Position numbers and translations under genes: made by a program | The notes under the pieces: model-generated | The model's input: only the letters and a program-made list of their open reading frames with translations | Database searches by the model: none | What the model was told of the DNA's origin: nothing | Shown: piece by piece, positions 34,380-42,145 of the stretch | Position numbering within the stretch: position 1 is the first letter of the stretch | Layout: every line of letters begins with the position of its first letter | Assembly (NCBI RefSeq): GCF_003323715.1 | Contig: NZ_QOIN01000039.1 | Location: forward strand, 186,001 to 250,000 | DNA: 64,000 bases | Source: Streptomyces diacarni | Lineage (GTDB): Bacteria > Actinomycetota > Actinomycetes > Streptomycetales > Streptomycetaceae | Direction: 5' to 3'

Positions 34380-35281
34380 TCGCAGTCGTCGGAAGCCTCA
34401 ACCTCGACCTCGTCGCGCCCGTGCCCCACCACCCGGTGCCGGGTGAGACGGTGCTCGGCGGCGACATGGCCCAGCATCCCGGCGGCAAGGGCGCCAACCA
34501 GGCCGTCGCCGCCGCCAGGGCCGGCGGTGAGGTCGCCTTCGTCGGGCGGGTCGGCGACGACGACGCGGCCGCCGTCATGCTGGAGGCCGCCCGGGGACAG
34601 GGCGTCGAGACCACGCACATCCGCCGCACGCCGGGAACGCCGACGGGGCGCGCGCTGATCGCCGTCTCGCCTGCGGGCGAGAACACCATCATCGTCAGCC
34701 CCGGAGCCAACGCCCGCCTCACCGCCGACGACTGCGAGGCGGCCGGCGACCTGCTGCGCGGCGCCGCCGTCACCATCCTCCAGCAGGAGGTCCCCGACGA
34801 GGCCAACCACGCGGCGGCGCGGCTGGCCGGCGGCACCGTCCTGTACAACCCGGCCCCCGCGGTCGAGGGCGCCCAGCCGCCGCCGCACGTCGACCTGCTG
34901 GTGCCCAACCGCACCGAGCTGGCCGCCCTCACGGGCGCCTCGGCCGTTCCGGAGACGCTGGAGGAGGTGACCGCGGCGGCGGGCGAGCTCACCGGCGCGG
35001 GCGCCGTCGTCGTCACGCTCGGCGGCGACGGGGTACTGCTGGTGGAGGGCACGGCGAGCCTGCACATCCCCGCCTTCCCCGTGCGCCCCGTCGATACGAC
35101 AGCGGCCGGCGACTCCTTCTGCGGGGCACTCGCGGTGGCACTGGCCGAGGGGCGTGCCCTCGCGGACGCCGCGCGCTGGGCGTGCGCGGCAGCCGCGATC
35201 AGCACGACGCGCGCGGGCGCGCAGCCGTCCCTGGCCGGACGCGACGAGGTGGAGGCCCTGCTGGCGGGGCACACCCCGTGA
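34376..35281 (+). CDS. rbsK: Ribokinase (PfkB family)
   Basis: A 301-residue sugar kinase that phosphorylates ribose at C5. The substrate signature is HPGGKGANQAVAAARAG near residues 36-52. The ATP/catalytic signature DTTAAGDSFCGAL near residues 241-253 carries the catalytic Asp. The length matches bacterial RbsK. The GTG start overlaps the LacI stop (GTGA). It converts ribose freed by the divergent nucleoside hydrolase to ribose-5-phosphate. Confidence 0.9.
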   Translation: MIAVVGSLNLDLVAPVPHHPVPGETVLGGDMAQHPGGKGANQAVAAARAGGEVAFVGRVGDDDAAAVMLEAARGQGVETTHIRRTPGTPTGRALIAVSPAGENTIIVSPGANARLTADDCEAAGDLLRGAAVTILQQEVPDEANHAAARLAGGTVLYNPAPAVEGAQPPPHVDLLVPNRTELAALTGASAVPETLEEVTAAAGELTGAGAVVVTLGGDGVLLVEGTASLHIPAFPVRPVDTTAAGDSFCGALAVALAEGRALADAARWACAAAAISTTRAGAQPSLAGRDEVEALLAGHTP

Positions 35282-35308
35282 CGCGCGCGTGGCCGCGGGC
35301 CCTGTGCC

Positions 35309-35683
35309 TCACTGGTCGGAGTAGCTGAGGTCCCCCATCGTCCACGCGCTCACGTCCTTGATCGCGATGCGGTACATCCCGCCCGTCTCCGGAATGCCCA
35401 CCGTCCCCTGCAGGATCCGGGCGACATGGAAGTGCAGGTAGGAGGGGGGTTCGGTGCGCTGCGGCCCAGCGCCCCCGGACGCCCCCAGGAACGGGGCCGC
35501 GAACGGGGCCAGCCGGTCGGAGTCCCTGAGGACCTCCGCCACCCGTTGCCTCCACAACGCCTCCGGCGCCAGCCGCCCCGTGATCACTGCCCCGTGGGCG
35601 ACGACGGTCAAAGACATCTGATTTGTTTGCTCCGACTCCACCATGGCGGCGATGTCCACGAGCAGCTCATCAGCGTTCGACAT
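35309..35683 (-). CDS. GvpU-like gas vesicle accessory protein (orphan)
   Basis: A 124-residue protein. The central strand MSLTVVAHGAVITGRLAPEALW and later HFHVARILQG ... RIAIKDVSAWTMGDL match the order seen in GvpU proteins of gas vesicle clusters (an NGAVISG-type strand, then a late K-L-x-x-V-D-G-x turn). No other gvp gene is in the window, so a role in gas vesicles is unlikely to be direct. Streptomycetes carry gvp genes elsewhere. The start codon lies inside a perfect 11-bp inverted repeat, and TATAGC 10 bases upstream of the ATG looks like a -10 element, giving a very short leader. Confidence 0.55.
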   Translation of the reverse strand: MSNADELLVDIAAMVESEQTNQMSLTVVAHGAVITGRLAPEALWRQRVAEVLRDSDRLAPFAAPFLGASGGAGPQRTEPPSYLHFHVARILQGTVGIPETGGMYRIAIKDVSAWTMGDLSYSDQ

Positions 35684-35694
35684 GAACGCTGATG
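35668..35694. promoter_or_regulatory. 11-bp inverted repeat spanning a start codon
   Basis: CATCAGCGTTC (35668-35678) and GAACGCTGATG (35684-35694) are exact inverse copies around GACAT, which contains the start codon of the GvpU-like gene on the other strand. It can work as an operator or as an RNA hairpin presenting or hiding the AUG. Confidence 0.7.
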
Positions 35695-35853
35695 CTATAC
35701 GGCGCCGGAAGGGCTCGGCGAGCGACGAGGCGGCCGCCGGCCCGGCGAGGAGAAGTCCCCGTGCGGTCGGGGTCCGACGCCTCGGCGCGGCGGGTGGGCG
35801 CCTCCTACGACGCGTCTGTCCGCCGCCTCCGGGTGCGCGGACGGTTCGCGGGC

Positions 35854-36525
35854 TCAGGCCAGGTGCGGCGACGGGCCCGGGGTGGCCCGCAGTTGTTCGA
35901 TGACGCTGTCGAGGTGGGCGCGCGCGGCGCGCTCGGCGGCGGCGGGGTCGCCGGCGAGGATCGCGTCGACGATGGCCCGGTGCTGGGGCAGTGACTGGGT
36001 GGGTCGTCCTGGCCGCAGGGCGAGCCGGAACTGGTACCTGACCATCTGTCCGTTCAGGCGGTCGAGCAGGGATTCGGCGACGGTCTGCCCGCTGACCCGG
36101 GCGACGAGCTCGTGCAGCCGGCGGTTGAGTGCCGAGTAGGTCTCCAGTTCCCCCTGGTCGACGGCGTCCTCCATGGCCGTGCCGATGTCGCGCAGTACGG
36201 CCCTGTCCTTCTCCGTCGCCCGCTCGGCCGCGCGCCGTGCGCACAGCCCCTCCAGCACGGCGCGGCACTCGGTGATCAGGACCGCGTCCTCGACGGAGAT
36301 CACCCTGACGCGCGCCCCGCGCCGCGGGATCAACTCGACGAGTCCGTCGGCCGCCAGTTCCTGCAGCGCCTCGCGGACGGAGCTGCGGGTGGCGTGGAAG
36401 GTGTCTGCCAGCTCCTGTTCGACGAGCCGCTGCCCCGGCGCCATGTCCCCCGCCGCGAGGGCCTGCCGGATACCGCGGACGACCGTGCCGCGTCCCGCCT
36501 GTCCTGTGGCCCGGTTCTGCCCCAC
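35854..36525 (-). CDS. GntR-family regulator with FCD domain
   Basis: A 223-residue regulator. The N-terminal winged helix reads LAAGDMAPGQRLVEQELADTFHATRSSVREALQEL. The FCD effector domain has metal-ligand-bearing helices around SALNRRLHELVARVSGQ, PQHRAIVDAILAGD and ARAHLDSV. The start is uncertain; GTG 36525 is the closest upstream codon that keeps the whole HTH. The gene is divergent from the PrpF/LigJ/LigK/LigI genes. An ATTGT-CA-ACAAT palindrome lies in the 163-base gap, so it likely senses a pathway carboxylic acid and represses both directions. Confidence 0.85.
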   Translation of the reverse strand: MGQNRATGQAGRGTVVRGIRQALAAGDMAPGQRLVEQELADTFHATRSSVREALQELAADGLVELIPRRGARVRVISVEDAVLITECRAVLEGLCARRAAERATEKDRAVLRDIGTAMEDAVDQGELETYSALNRRLHELVARVSGQTVAESLLDRLNGQMVRYQFRLALRPGRPTQSLPQHRAIVDAILAGDPAAAERAARAHLDSVIEQLRATPGPSPHLA

Positions 36526-36624
36526 TCCACCCGCCCCTGGTCGCTGCGACGTCCTGTGATCGTCACGCAGTCTAACGGCGCCGGACGCCGCACCGACATC
36601 CTCGCCAACTTTTTCATCGGAGAT

Positions 36625-36636
36625 ATTGTCAACAAT
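36625..36636. promoter_or_regulatory. FCD-GntR operator palindrome
   Basis: ATTGT-CA-ACAAT is a perfect A+T-rich palindrome in a G+C-rich region, between the divergent regulator and LigU-type genes. TTGT/ACAA arms are typical of FCD GntR binding sites. Confidence 0.65.
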
Positions 36637-36688
36637 TTCATCGACAGCTAGCTTGTCCACAACGCGACACCCGGACGGAAGGCCGACC

Positions 36689-37864
36689 ATGCACCACACG
36701 AGCCACCCAGAGGGACCAGGGACCCGGCTGCACGGCAGCCAGGTCGCCGTCCCCTGCTGGCTGTTGCGCGGCGGGACCTCCCGCGGCCCGTTCTTCCGCG
36801 CCGCCGACCTGCCCACCGACCCCGCCGCCAGGGACGCCGTGCTGCTGGCCGCTCTCGGATCGCCCGACCCCCGCCAGATCGACGGCCTGGGCGGCGCCAC
36901 ACCTCTCACCAGCAAGGCCGGAATCGTCGGGCCGAGCAGCCGTCCCGGCATCGACCTCGAATTCCGCTTCGCCCAGCTGCAACCGGACAGCGACCGCGTC
37001 GACACCACAGCGAACTGCGGGAACATGCTCGCGGCCGTCGTCCCGTTCGCCGTGGAGGCAGGGTTGCTGGCGCCGGAGGGCGATCTGACGACCGCCCGCG
37101 TCCTGACCCTCAACACCGGGCTGAGGGCCGAGATCCGCGTACACACACCCGCCGACGCCGCCGGGCGGCGCCACGTCGCCTACGAGGGTCCCGCCCGCGT
37201 CGACGGCGTCCCCGGCACCGCCTCCCCCGTCGAGATCGCCTTCCTCGACACGGCGGGCTCCGTGTGCGCGGGGCTGCTGCCCACAGGACGGGTCAGGGAC
37301 CAAGTGCGGCTGAGCGGGCTCGGAACCGTCGAGGTCACCTGCATCGACAACGGCATGCCGCTGGTGCTCGTCGCCGCCTCGGCACTCGGCCGCACCGGCC
37401 GGGAGACCGTCGCGGAACTCGATGCCGACCGCGAGCTCACCGACCGCCTCGAAGAGCTGCGGCTGGCGTGCGGGGAGCTGATGGGCCTCGGCGACGTGAC
37501 CGGGCGCAACTACCCGAAGATGACCCTGATCTCGCCGCCTGCCTCCGGCGGAACCCTCAGCACCCGCAGCTTCATTCCGCATGTGTGCCACACCTCCATC
37601 GGCGTTCTGGCCGCCGTCACCGCGGCCACCGCCTGCGTGCTGGAGGGCTCGGTGGCGCACGAGCTGGCAGCCGGTGTGACGGGCACGGACGTGGCCGTTT
37701 CGGTGGAGCACCCCTCGGGCGAGTTCACCGTGACGCTCGGGCTGGACAGCGCCCGGGGGCCGGGTGTCACCCGGGCCGCGCTGGTGCGCACGGCGCGCCT
37801 GCTCATGGCCGGGGACGTGCTCGTTCCCCGGCACACAGCCAACGGGGAGGAAGCACTGCGATGA
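36689..37864 (+). CDS. PrpF-family isomerase, 4-oxalomesaconate tautomerase (LigU/GalD type)
   Basis: A 391-residue protein of the PrpF fold. VPCWLLRGGTSRGPFF near residue 22 is the family signature, with the phosphate/carboxylate-binding TTANCGNMLAAV near residue 113. The second-half GMPLVLVAASALG and ISPPASGGTLSTRSF complete the two-domain fold. PrpF relatives isomerise tricarboxylates. LigU and GalD act on the keto/enol or double-bond isomers of 4-oxalomesaconate. The assignment to this substrate comes from the neighbouring LigJ-, LigK- and LigI-type genes. GGAAGG precedes the ATG. The stop overlaps the next start by 4 bases. Confidence 0.82.
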   Translation: MHHTSHPEGPGTRLHGSQVAVPCWLLRGGTSRGPFFRAADLPTDPAARDAVLLAALGSPDPRQIDGLGGATPLTSKAGIVGPSSRPGIDLEFRFAQLQPDSDRVDTTANCGNMLAAVVPFAVEAGLLAPEGDLTTARVLTLNTGLRAEIRVHTPADAAGRRHVAYEGPARVDGVPGTASPVEIAFLDTAGSVCAGLLPTGRVRDQVRLSGLGTVEVTCIDNGMPLVLVAASALGRTGRETVAELDADRELTDRLEELRLACGELMGLGDVTGRNYPKMTLISPPASGGTLSTRSFIPHVCHTSIGVLAAVTAATACVLEGSVAHELAAGVTGTDVAVSVEHPSGEFTVTLGLDSARGPGVTRAALVRTARLLMAGDVLVPRHTANGEEALR

Positions 37865-38886
37865 TCATCGACTGCCACGGTCACTTCACCACCGCGCCAC
37901 CGGCGCTGGGGGCGTGGCGCGAGCGGCAGCTCGCCGCACTCGGGGGCCGCGGGCCCGAGCCGTCGCCCGCCGAGCTGCGCATCAGCGACGACGAACTGCG
38001 CCAGAGCATCGAGCCGAACCAGCTGCGGCTGATGGACGAGCGGGGAATCGACCTGACGGTCTTCTCGCCCCGCGCCTCCTTCATGGCCCACCACCTCGGC
38101 GACTTCGCCACCTCCGCCGCCTGGGCCGCCCTGTGCAATGAGCTGTGCTTCCGGGTCAGCGAGCTCTACCCGCGGCGCTTCGCCCCCGCGGCGATGCTCC
38201 CGCAGTCCCCCGGGGCCGACCCCGCCACCTGCGTCCCCGAACTCGTGCGCTGCGTCGAGGAGTACGGGGCGGTCGCCGTCAACCTCAACCCCGACCCCTC
38301 CGGCGGTCACTGGACGGCGCCGCCGCTCACGGACCGCGCCTGGTATCCGCTCTACGAGAAGCTGGTCGAGTACGACATACCGGCCATGGTCCACGTCAGC
38401 ACCAGCGACAATCCCGCCTTCCACACCACGGGCGCGCACTATCTCAACGCCGACACGACAGCGTTCATGCAGCTCGTCCAGGGCGACCTGTTCACCGACT
38501 TCCCCACGCTGCGCCTGATCGTCCCGCACGGCGGCGGGGCCGTGCCCTACCACTGGGGCCGCTTCCGCGGCCTGGCCGAAGCGCTGGGCAAGCCTCCGCT
38601 CGAAGAACACGTGCTGGGCAATGTCTTCTTCGACACCTGCGTCTACCACCAGCCGGGCATCGACCTGCTGCTCGGGGTCGTGCCCGCCGCGAACCTCCTG
38701 TTCGCCTCGGAGATGATCGGCGCCGTCCGCGGCGTCGATCCGCGCACCGGCCACCACTTCGACGACACCCGCCGCTACCTCGCGGCGGCCGGGCTGCCGC
38801 AGGAGGACTTGGCCGCGCTCCAGGAACACAACGCCCGCACCGTCTACCCCCGTCTGGACACCCTGCTGACCGCGCAGGGCCGCTGA
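37861..38886 (+). CDS. Amidohydrolase-2, 4-oxalomesaconate hydratase (LigJ type)
   Basis: A 341-residue amidohydrolase-superfamily protein. It begins MIIDCHGHFTTAP, the metal-binding H-x-H on strand 1, and continues through a central VHVSTSDNP, a GGGAVPYHWGR loop and the late FASEMIGAV strand. LigJ of Sphingobium begins in the same way and has about this length. It hydrates 4-oxalomesaconate to 4-carboxy-4-hydroxy-2-oxoadipate (CHA). Related decarboxylases (ACMSD, gamma-resorcylate) share the fold. The co-occurrence with a CHA-aldolase-type gene directly downstream favours the hydratase. Confidence 0.82.
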   Translation: MIIDCHGHFTTAPPALGAWRERQLAALGGRGPEPSPAELRISDDELRQSIEPNQLRLMDERGIDLTVFSPRASFMAHHLGDFATSAAWAALCNELCFRVSELYPRRFAPAAMLPQSPGADPATCVPELVRCVEEYGAVAVNLNPDPSGGHWTAPPLTDRAWYPLYEKLVEYDIPAMVHVSTSDNPAFHTTGAHYLNADTTAFMQLVQGDLFTDFPTLRLIVPHGGGAVPYHWGRFRGLAEALGKPPLEEHVLGNVFFDTCVYHQPGIDLLLGVVPAANLLFASEMIGAVRGVDPRTGHHFDDTRRYLAAAGLPQEDLAALQEHNARTVYPRLDTLLTAQGR

Positions 38887-38909
38887 CCCGCGGAAGGAAC
38901 CGCCCCGCC

Positions 38910-39593
38910 ATGCACGACATCGGAGTCGTACACCGCACCATCGACCGCCCGCCCCGCGAGGACGTCGAAGCGCTCGCCCCGTACGGGGTCAGCACCCTCC
39001 ACGAGGCGATGGGCCGCACCGGCCTGATGCGCCCCCACATCAGGCCCGTCTACCCCAGGGCCGCCTGCGTGGGCACGGCCGTCACCGTGCTGCTCCAGCC
39101 CGGCGACAACTGGATGCTGCACGTGGCCGCCGAACAGCTGCGCCCCGGCGACCTGCTGGTCGCCGCCTGCACCACCGAGTGCGAGGACGGATTCTTCGGG
39201 GAGCTGCTCGCCACCTCGGTGCGCGCACGCGGCGCGGTCGGCCTGGTGATCGACGGGGGCTGCCGCGACGTGGACGCGCTGGAGGCCATGGACTTCCCCG
39301 TCTTCAGCCGTGCCGTCAACGCGAAAGGGACCGTGAAGGCCACTGTCGGCTCTGTCAACGTTCCGCTCGTGTGCGCCAACGCCCTCGTCCGCCCGGGCGA
39401 CGTGGTCGCCGCCGACAGCGACGGCGTCGTCGTCGTTCCCGCCGAACGGCTGCGGGAGGTCACCGGCGCGGCACGCGCCAGGGAGGAGAACGAAGCCGGC
39501 AAACGCGCACGCTTCGCCGCCGGGGAACTCGGCCTGGACATGTACGGCATGCGCGAACCGCTCAAGGCCGCGGGGCTGCGGTACGTGGACTGA
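38910..39593 (+). CDS. CHA/HMG aldolase (LigK/ProA type, RraA fold)
   Basis: A 227-residue protein of the class II HMG/CHA aldolase family. It has the RraA-like core GVSTLHEAMGRTGLM, then GDLLVAACTTECEDGFFGELLATS and the metal/substrate motif LVIDGGCRDVDALEAMDFPVF. The extended C-terminus EENEAGKRARFAAGELGLDMYGMRE distinguishes true aldolases from RNase-inhibitor RraA. It cleaves 4-carboxy-4-hydroxy-2-oxoadipate to pyruvate and oxaloacetate. GGAAGGAA precedes the ATG, 23 bases after the hydratase stop. Confidence 0.88.
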   Translation: MHDIGVVHRTIDRPPREDVEALAPYGVSTLHEAMGRTGLMRPHIRPVYPRAACVGTAVTVLLQPGDNWMLHVAAEQLRPGDLLVAACTTECEDGFFGELLATSVRARGAVGLVIDGGCRDVDALEAMDFPVFSRAVNAKGTVKATVGSVNVPLVCANALVRPGDVVAADSDGVVVVPAERLREVTGAARAREENEAGKRARFAAGELGLDMYGMREPLKAAGLRYVD

Positions 39594-39730
39594 CGCCCGA
39601 CGCGTCCGCCCGCCTCCGTGACGCGCGGGCGGCCCCGCCCCCTCGCGCGCGGACGCTCGCGCGCACGTACCCCGCCATGCCCCTCCCCCGGCCGCTCGAC
39701 CGGCGGGGACGACACCGCCGAGGAGACCTC

Positions 39731-40651
39731 GTGACCGCACTCGCACCCAAGAGCCCCCACTGGCTGGACTGGTGCCCACAACCCTCCGCACCGGCCTTCA
39801 CCCTGCCCCCGGGCACCGTGGACGCCCACTGCCACGTCTTCGGGCCGCAAGCCGCCTTCCCCTTCGCTCCCGAGCGCAAGTACACCCCCTGCGACGCGGG
39901 CAAGGAAGACCTCTTCGCGCTCCGCGACCATCTCGGCGTCAGCCGCAACGTCATCGTGCAGGCGAGCTGCCACGGTGCCGACAACTCCGCGCTGGTCGAC
40001 GCCCTGCACACGGCGGGCGACCGGGCCCGCGGCGTCGCCACCGTACGCCCGGACGTGACGGAAACCGAGCTGCGCGCCCTGCACGAGGCCGGGGTACGCG
40101 GCGTCCGCTTCACCTTCCTGCGCCGGCTCGTCGAGACCGGCTCGATGGGCGACCTCGCCACCATCGCCGCGAAAGTCGCCGAGCTGGGCTGGCACGTCGT
40201 CCTGTACTTCGACGGTGCCGAGTTGCCGGAGCTTGAGACCTTCTTCGCCTCTCTGCCGACGCCGCTGGTGATCGACCACATGGCACGCCCCGATGTCGGC
40301 AAACCCGTCGAGGGGCCTCAGTTCAGCCGGTTCCTGCGCTTCTGCGCGCGCCAGGACGCGTGGGTGAAGGTCAGCTGCCCCGAGCGGCTCAGCCGCACCG
40401 GACCGCCGGCCACCGAGGGGCGGCGCCGGGCCTACACCGACGTCGTGCCCTTCGCCCGCCGCGTGGTCGCGGAGTTCCCCGACCGCGTGCTGTGGGGCAC
40501 CGACTGGCCACACCCCAACCTCACCGACCACATGCCGGACGACGGGCTGCTGGTCGATCACCTGCCGCACGTGGCGCCCACCGCGGAAGCGCGCCACAAG
40601 CTGCTCGTCGCCAACCCGACGCGGCTCTACTGGCCCGACGCACACCGCTGA
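39731..40651 (+). CDS. 2-pyrone-4,6-dicarboxylate hydrolase (LigI type)
   Basis: A 306-residue amidohydrolase. VDAHCHVFGPQAAFPF near residues 30-45 is the classic N-terminal signature of LigI, with the H-x-H pair. VIDHMARPDVGKP and the late WGTDWPHPN (catalytic Asp) follow. LigI opens the lactone ring of PDC to 4-oxalomesaconate, which the upstream enzymes consume. AGGAGACCTC precedes the GTG at 39731. It completes the lower meta-cleavage set. No dioxygenase or CHMS dehydrogenase accompanies it. Confidence 0.88.
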   Translation: MTALAPKSPHWLDWCPQPSAPAFTLPPGTVDAHCHVFGPQAAFPFAPERKYTPCDAGKEDLFALRDHLGVSRNVIVQASCHGADNSALVDALHTAGDRARGVATVRPDVTETELRALHEAGVRGVRFTFLRRLVETGSMGDLATIAAKVAELGWHVVLYFDGAELPELETFFASLPTPLVIDHMARPDVGKPVEGPQFSRFLRFCARQDAWVKVSCPERLSRTGPPATEGRRRAYTDVVPFARRVVAEFPDRVLWGTDWPHPNLTDHMPDDGLLVDHLPHVAPTAEARHKLLVANPTRLYWPDAHR

Positions 40652-40695
40652 CCGCCGGCACGGCCCCCCGCCCCCCTCCTCGACAAGGCCACCTC

Positions 40696-42102
40696 ATGCA
40701 GCACTCCAACGCGGTGAACCGGCTGGATCGACTGCCCGTCTCCCGGTTCCACAAGCTCACCCTGCTCGCGGTCTCCTTCGCGTACTTCTTCGAGTTCGCC
40801 GACATCAACAGCTTCGCCACCACAGCCCCCAAGCTGATCGACCTGTGGGGCGTCACCGTCAACCAGATCGCCTACGTCACCTCGCTCTCCTTCGTCGGCA
40901 TGTTCGTGGGCTCCATCACCGCCGGAGCCCTCGCCGACCGGTGGGGACGCAAGAACGCGCTGCTGTGGACGACGGCCGGCTTCGGGCTCTTCTCCTTCGC
41001 CGCCGTCTTCTCCTGGGATCTGGTCTCGCTCGGTGTCTTCCGCGTCCTGACCTCGGCGGGCCTCTCCGCGATGACCGTCGTGGCCGTCATCTACGTCAAC
41101 GAGATGTATCCGGCGGCCGTCCGCGGCAAGTTCCAGGCCTACGCCATCGTCATCGGCATCTGCGGCACCCCCGTCACCAACCTGATCGCCAGCGCCGTCG
41201 TTCCGCTCGGCGACTGGACCTGGCGCCTGGTCTACCTGTGGGGCGCGCTCGGCATCCTGCTGCTCCTGTTCGCGCGGCATCTCAAGGAGTCGCCGCGCTG
41301 GCTGGAGAGCAAGGGCGACCTCCAGCGTGCCGACGCGGTGCTCACCGCGATAGAGACCCAGGTCGCCGCCGAGAAGGGGCCGCTGCCCCCGCCCCGGCCG
41401 CCCGTCGACGAGCCCCACCGCGCCAAGGCGCCGCTCAGACTGCTGCTGCGGTGGAAGTACCTCGCACCGACCCTCCTGCTGACCGTCTTGTGGGTCACCC
41501 AGACCATCGGCTTCTTCGGCTACTCCAGCTGGGCACCCACCCTGCTGTCCAAGGAAGGCATCAGCGTCGAGAAGTCGGTCTTCTACGTGGCGCTCACCAC
41601 CGTCGGCGCTCCCCTGGGGTCCTACCTCGCGGCGCTGGTGACCGACCGGTTCGAACGCAAGTGGTGCCTGGTCGCGTTCGCCGTGGTCATCGCGGGGTGC
41701 GGGCTGCTGTACGGTCTGACCTTCAACCCGCTGCTGATCGTGTGCTTCGGGTTCCTGGTCAACCTCTTCGAACGCGGCTACACGGCGCTGGCCTACGCCT
41801 ACTCCCCCGAGCTCTTCGACACCCGCAGCCGCGCCCTGGGCACCGGCATCTCGTACGGCATCGGCCGGCTCTCCAACGCGGCGGGTCCGCTCGTCATCGC
41901 GGCGCTCTACAACCGGACCGGGTACCAGAGCGTCTTCTGGTTCATCGCGGGCACCTGGGTCGTCGGCGCGCTCGCCCTGGCGGTCTTCGGTCCCCGCACC
42001 CGCCACCTGCGCGGCTCCGCGCCCCGTCCGCCGTCCCCGCTGCCGGCTCAGGCGAGCACATCGGACGCACCGGGCGCGGTGCGCCCCTCCTCCACGGCGT
42101 GA
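40696..42102 (+). CDS. MFS transporter, probable aromatic or pyrone carboxylate importer
   Basis: A 468-residue, 12-helix facilitator of the SP/AAHS region of the superfamily. It has ALADRWGRKNALLWT between helices 2 and 3, the NEMYPAAVRGKFQAY loop, ARHLKESPRWLESKGD after helix 6 and YAYSPELFDTRSRALGTGISY in the second half. It is the last gene of the lower PDC unit, 44 bases downstream of LigI. The cargo is therefore likely an acid feeding that pathway, such as PDC, protocatechuate, gallate or a related compound. Confidence 0.85.
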   Translation: MQHSNAVNRLDRLPVSRFHKLTLLAVSFAYFFEFADINSFATTAPKLIDLWGVTVNQIAYVTSLSFVGMFVGSITAGALADRWGRKNALLWTTAGFGLFSFAAVFSWDLVSLGVFRVLTSAGLSAMTVVAVIYVNEMYPAAVRGKFQAYAIVIGICGTPVTNLIASAVVPLGDWTWRLVYLWGALGILLLLFARHLKESPRWLESKGDLQRADAVLTAIETQVAAEKGPLPPPRPPVDEPHRAKAPLRLLLRWKYLAPTLLLTVLWVTQTIGFFGYSSWAPTLLSKEGISVEKSVFYVALTTVGAPLGSYLAALVTDRFERKWCLVAFAVVIAGCGLLYGLTFNPLLIVCFGFLVNLFERGYTALAYAYSPELFDTRSRALGTGISYGIGRLSNAAGPLVIAALYNRTGYQSVFWFIAGTWVVGALALAVFGPRTRHLRGSAPRPPSPLPAQASTSDAPGAVRPSSTA

Positions 42103-42145
42103 CCCCCGCGCCCGTGGTCGAGCGGGTGTCGCCCGGCTCAGCACC

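Noticed and set aside
36526..37146. A much longer GntR protein starting far upstream
   Set aside because: The extension would overlap the divergent LigU-type gene and its promoter and contains no domain.
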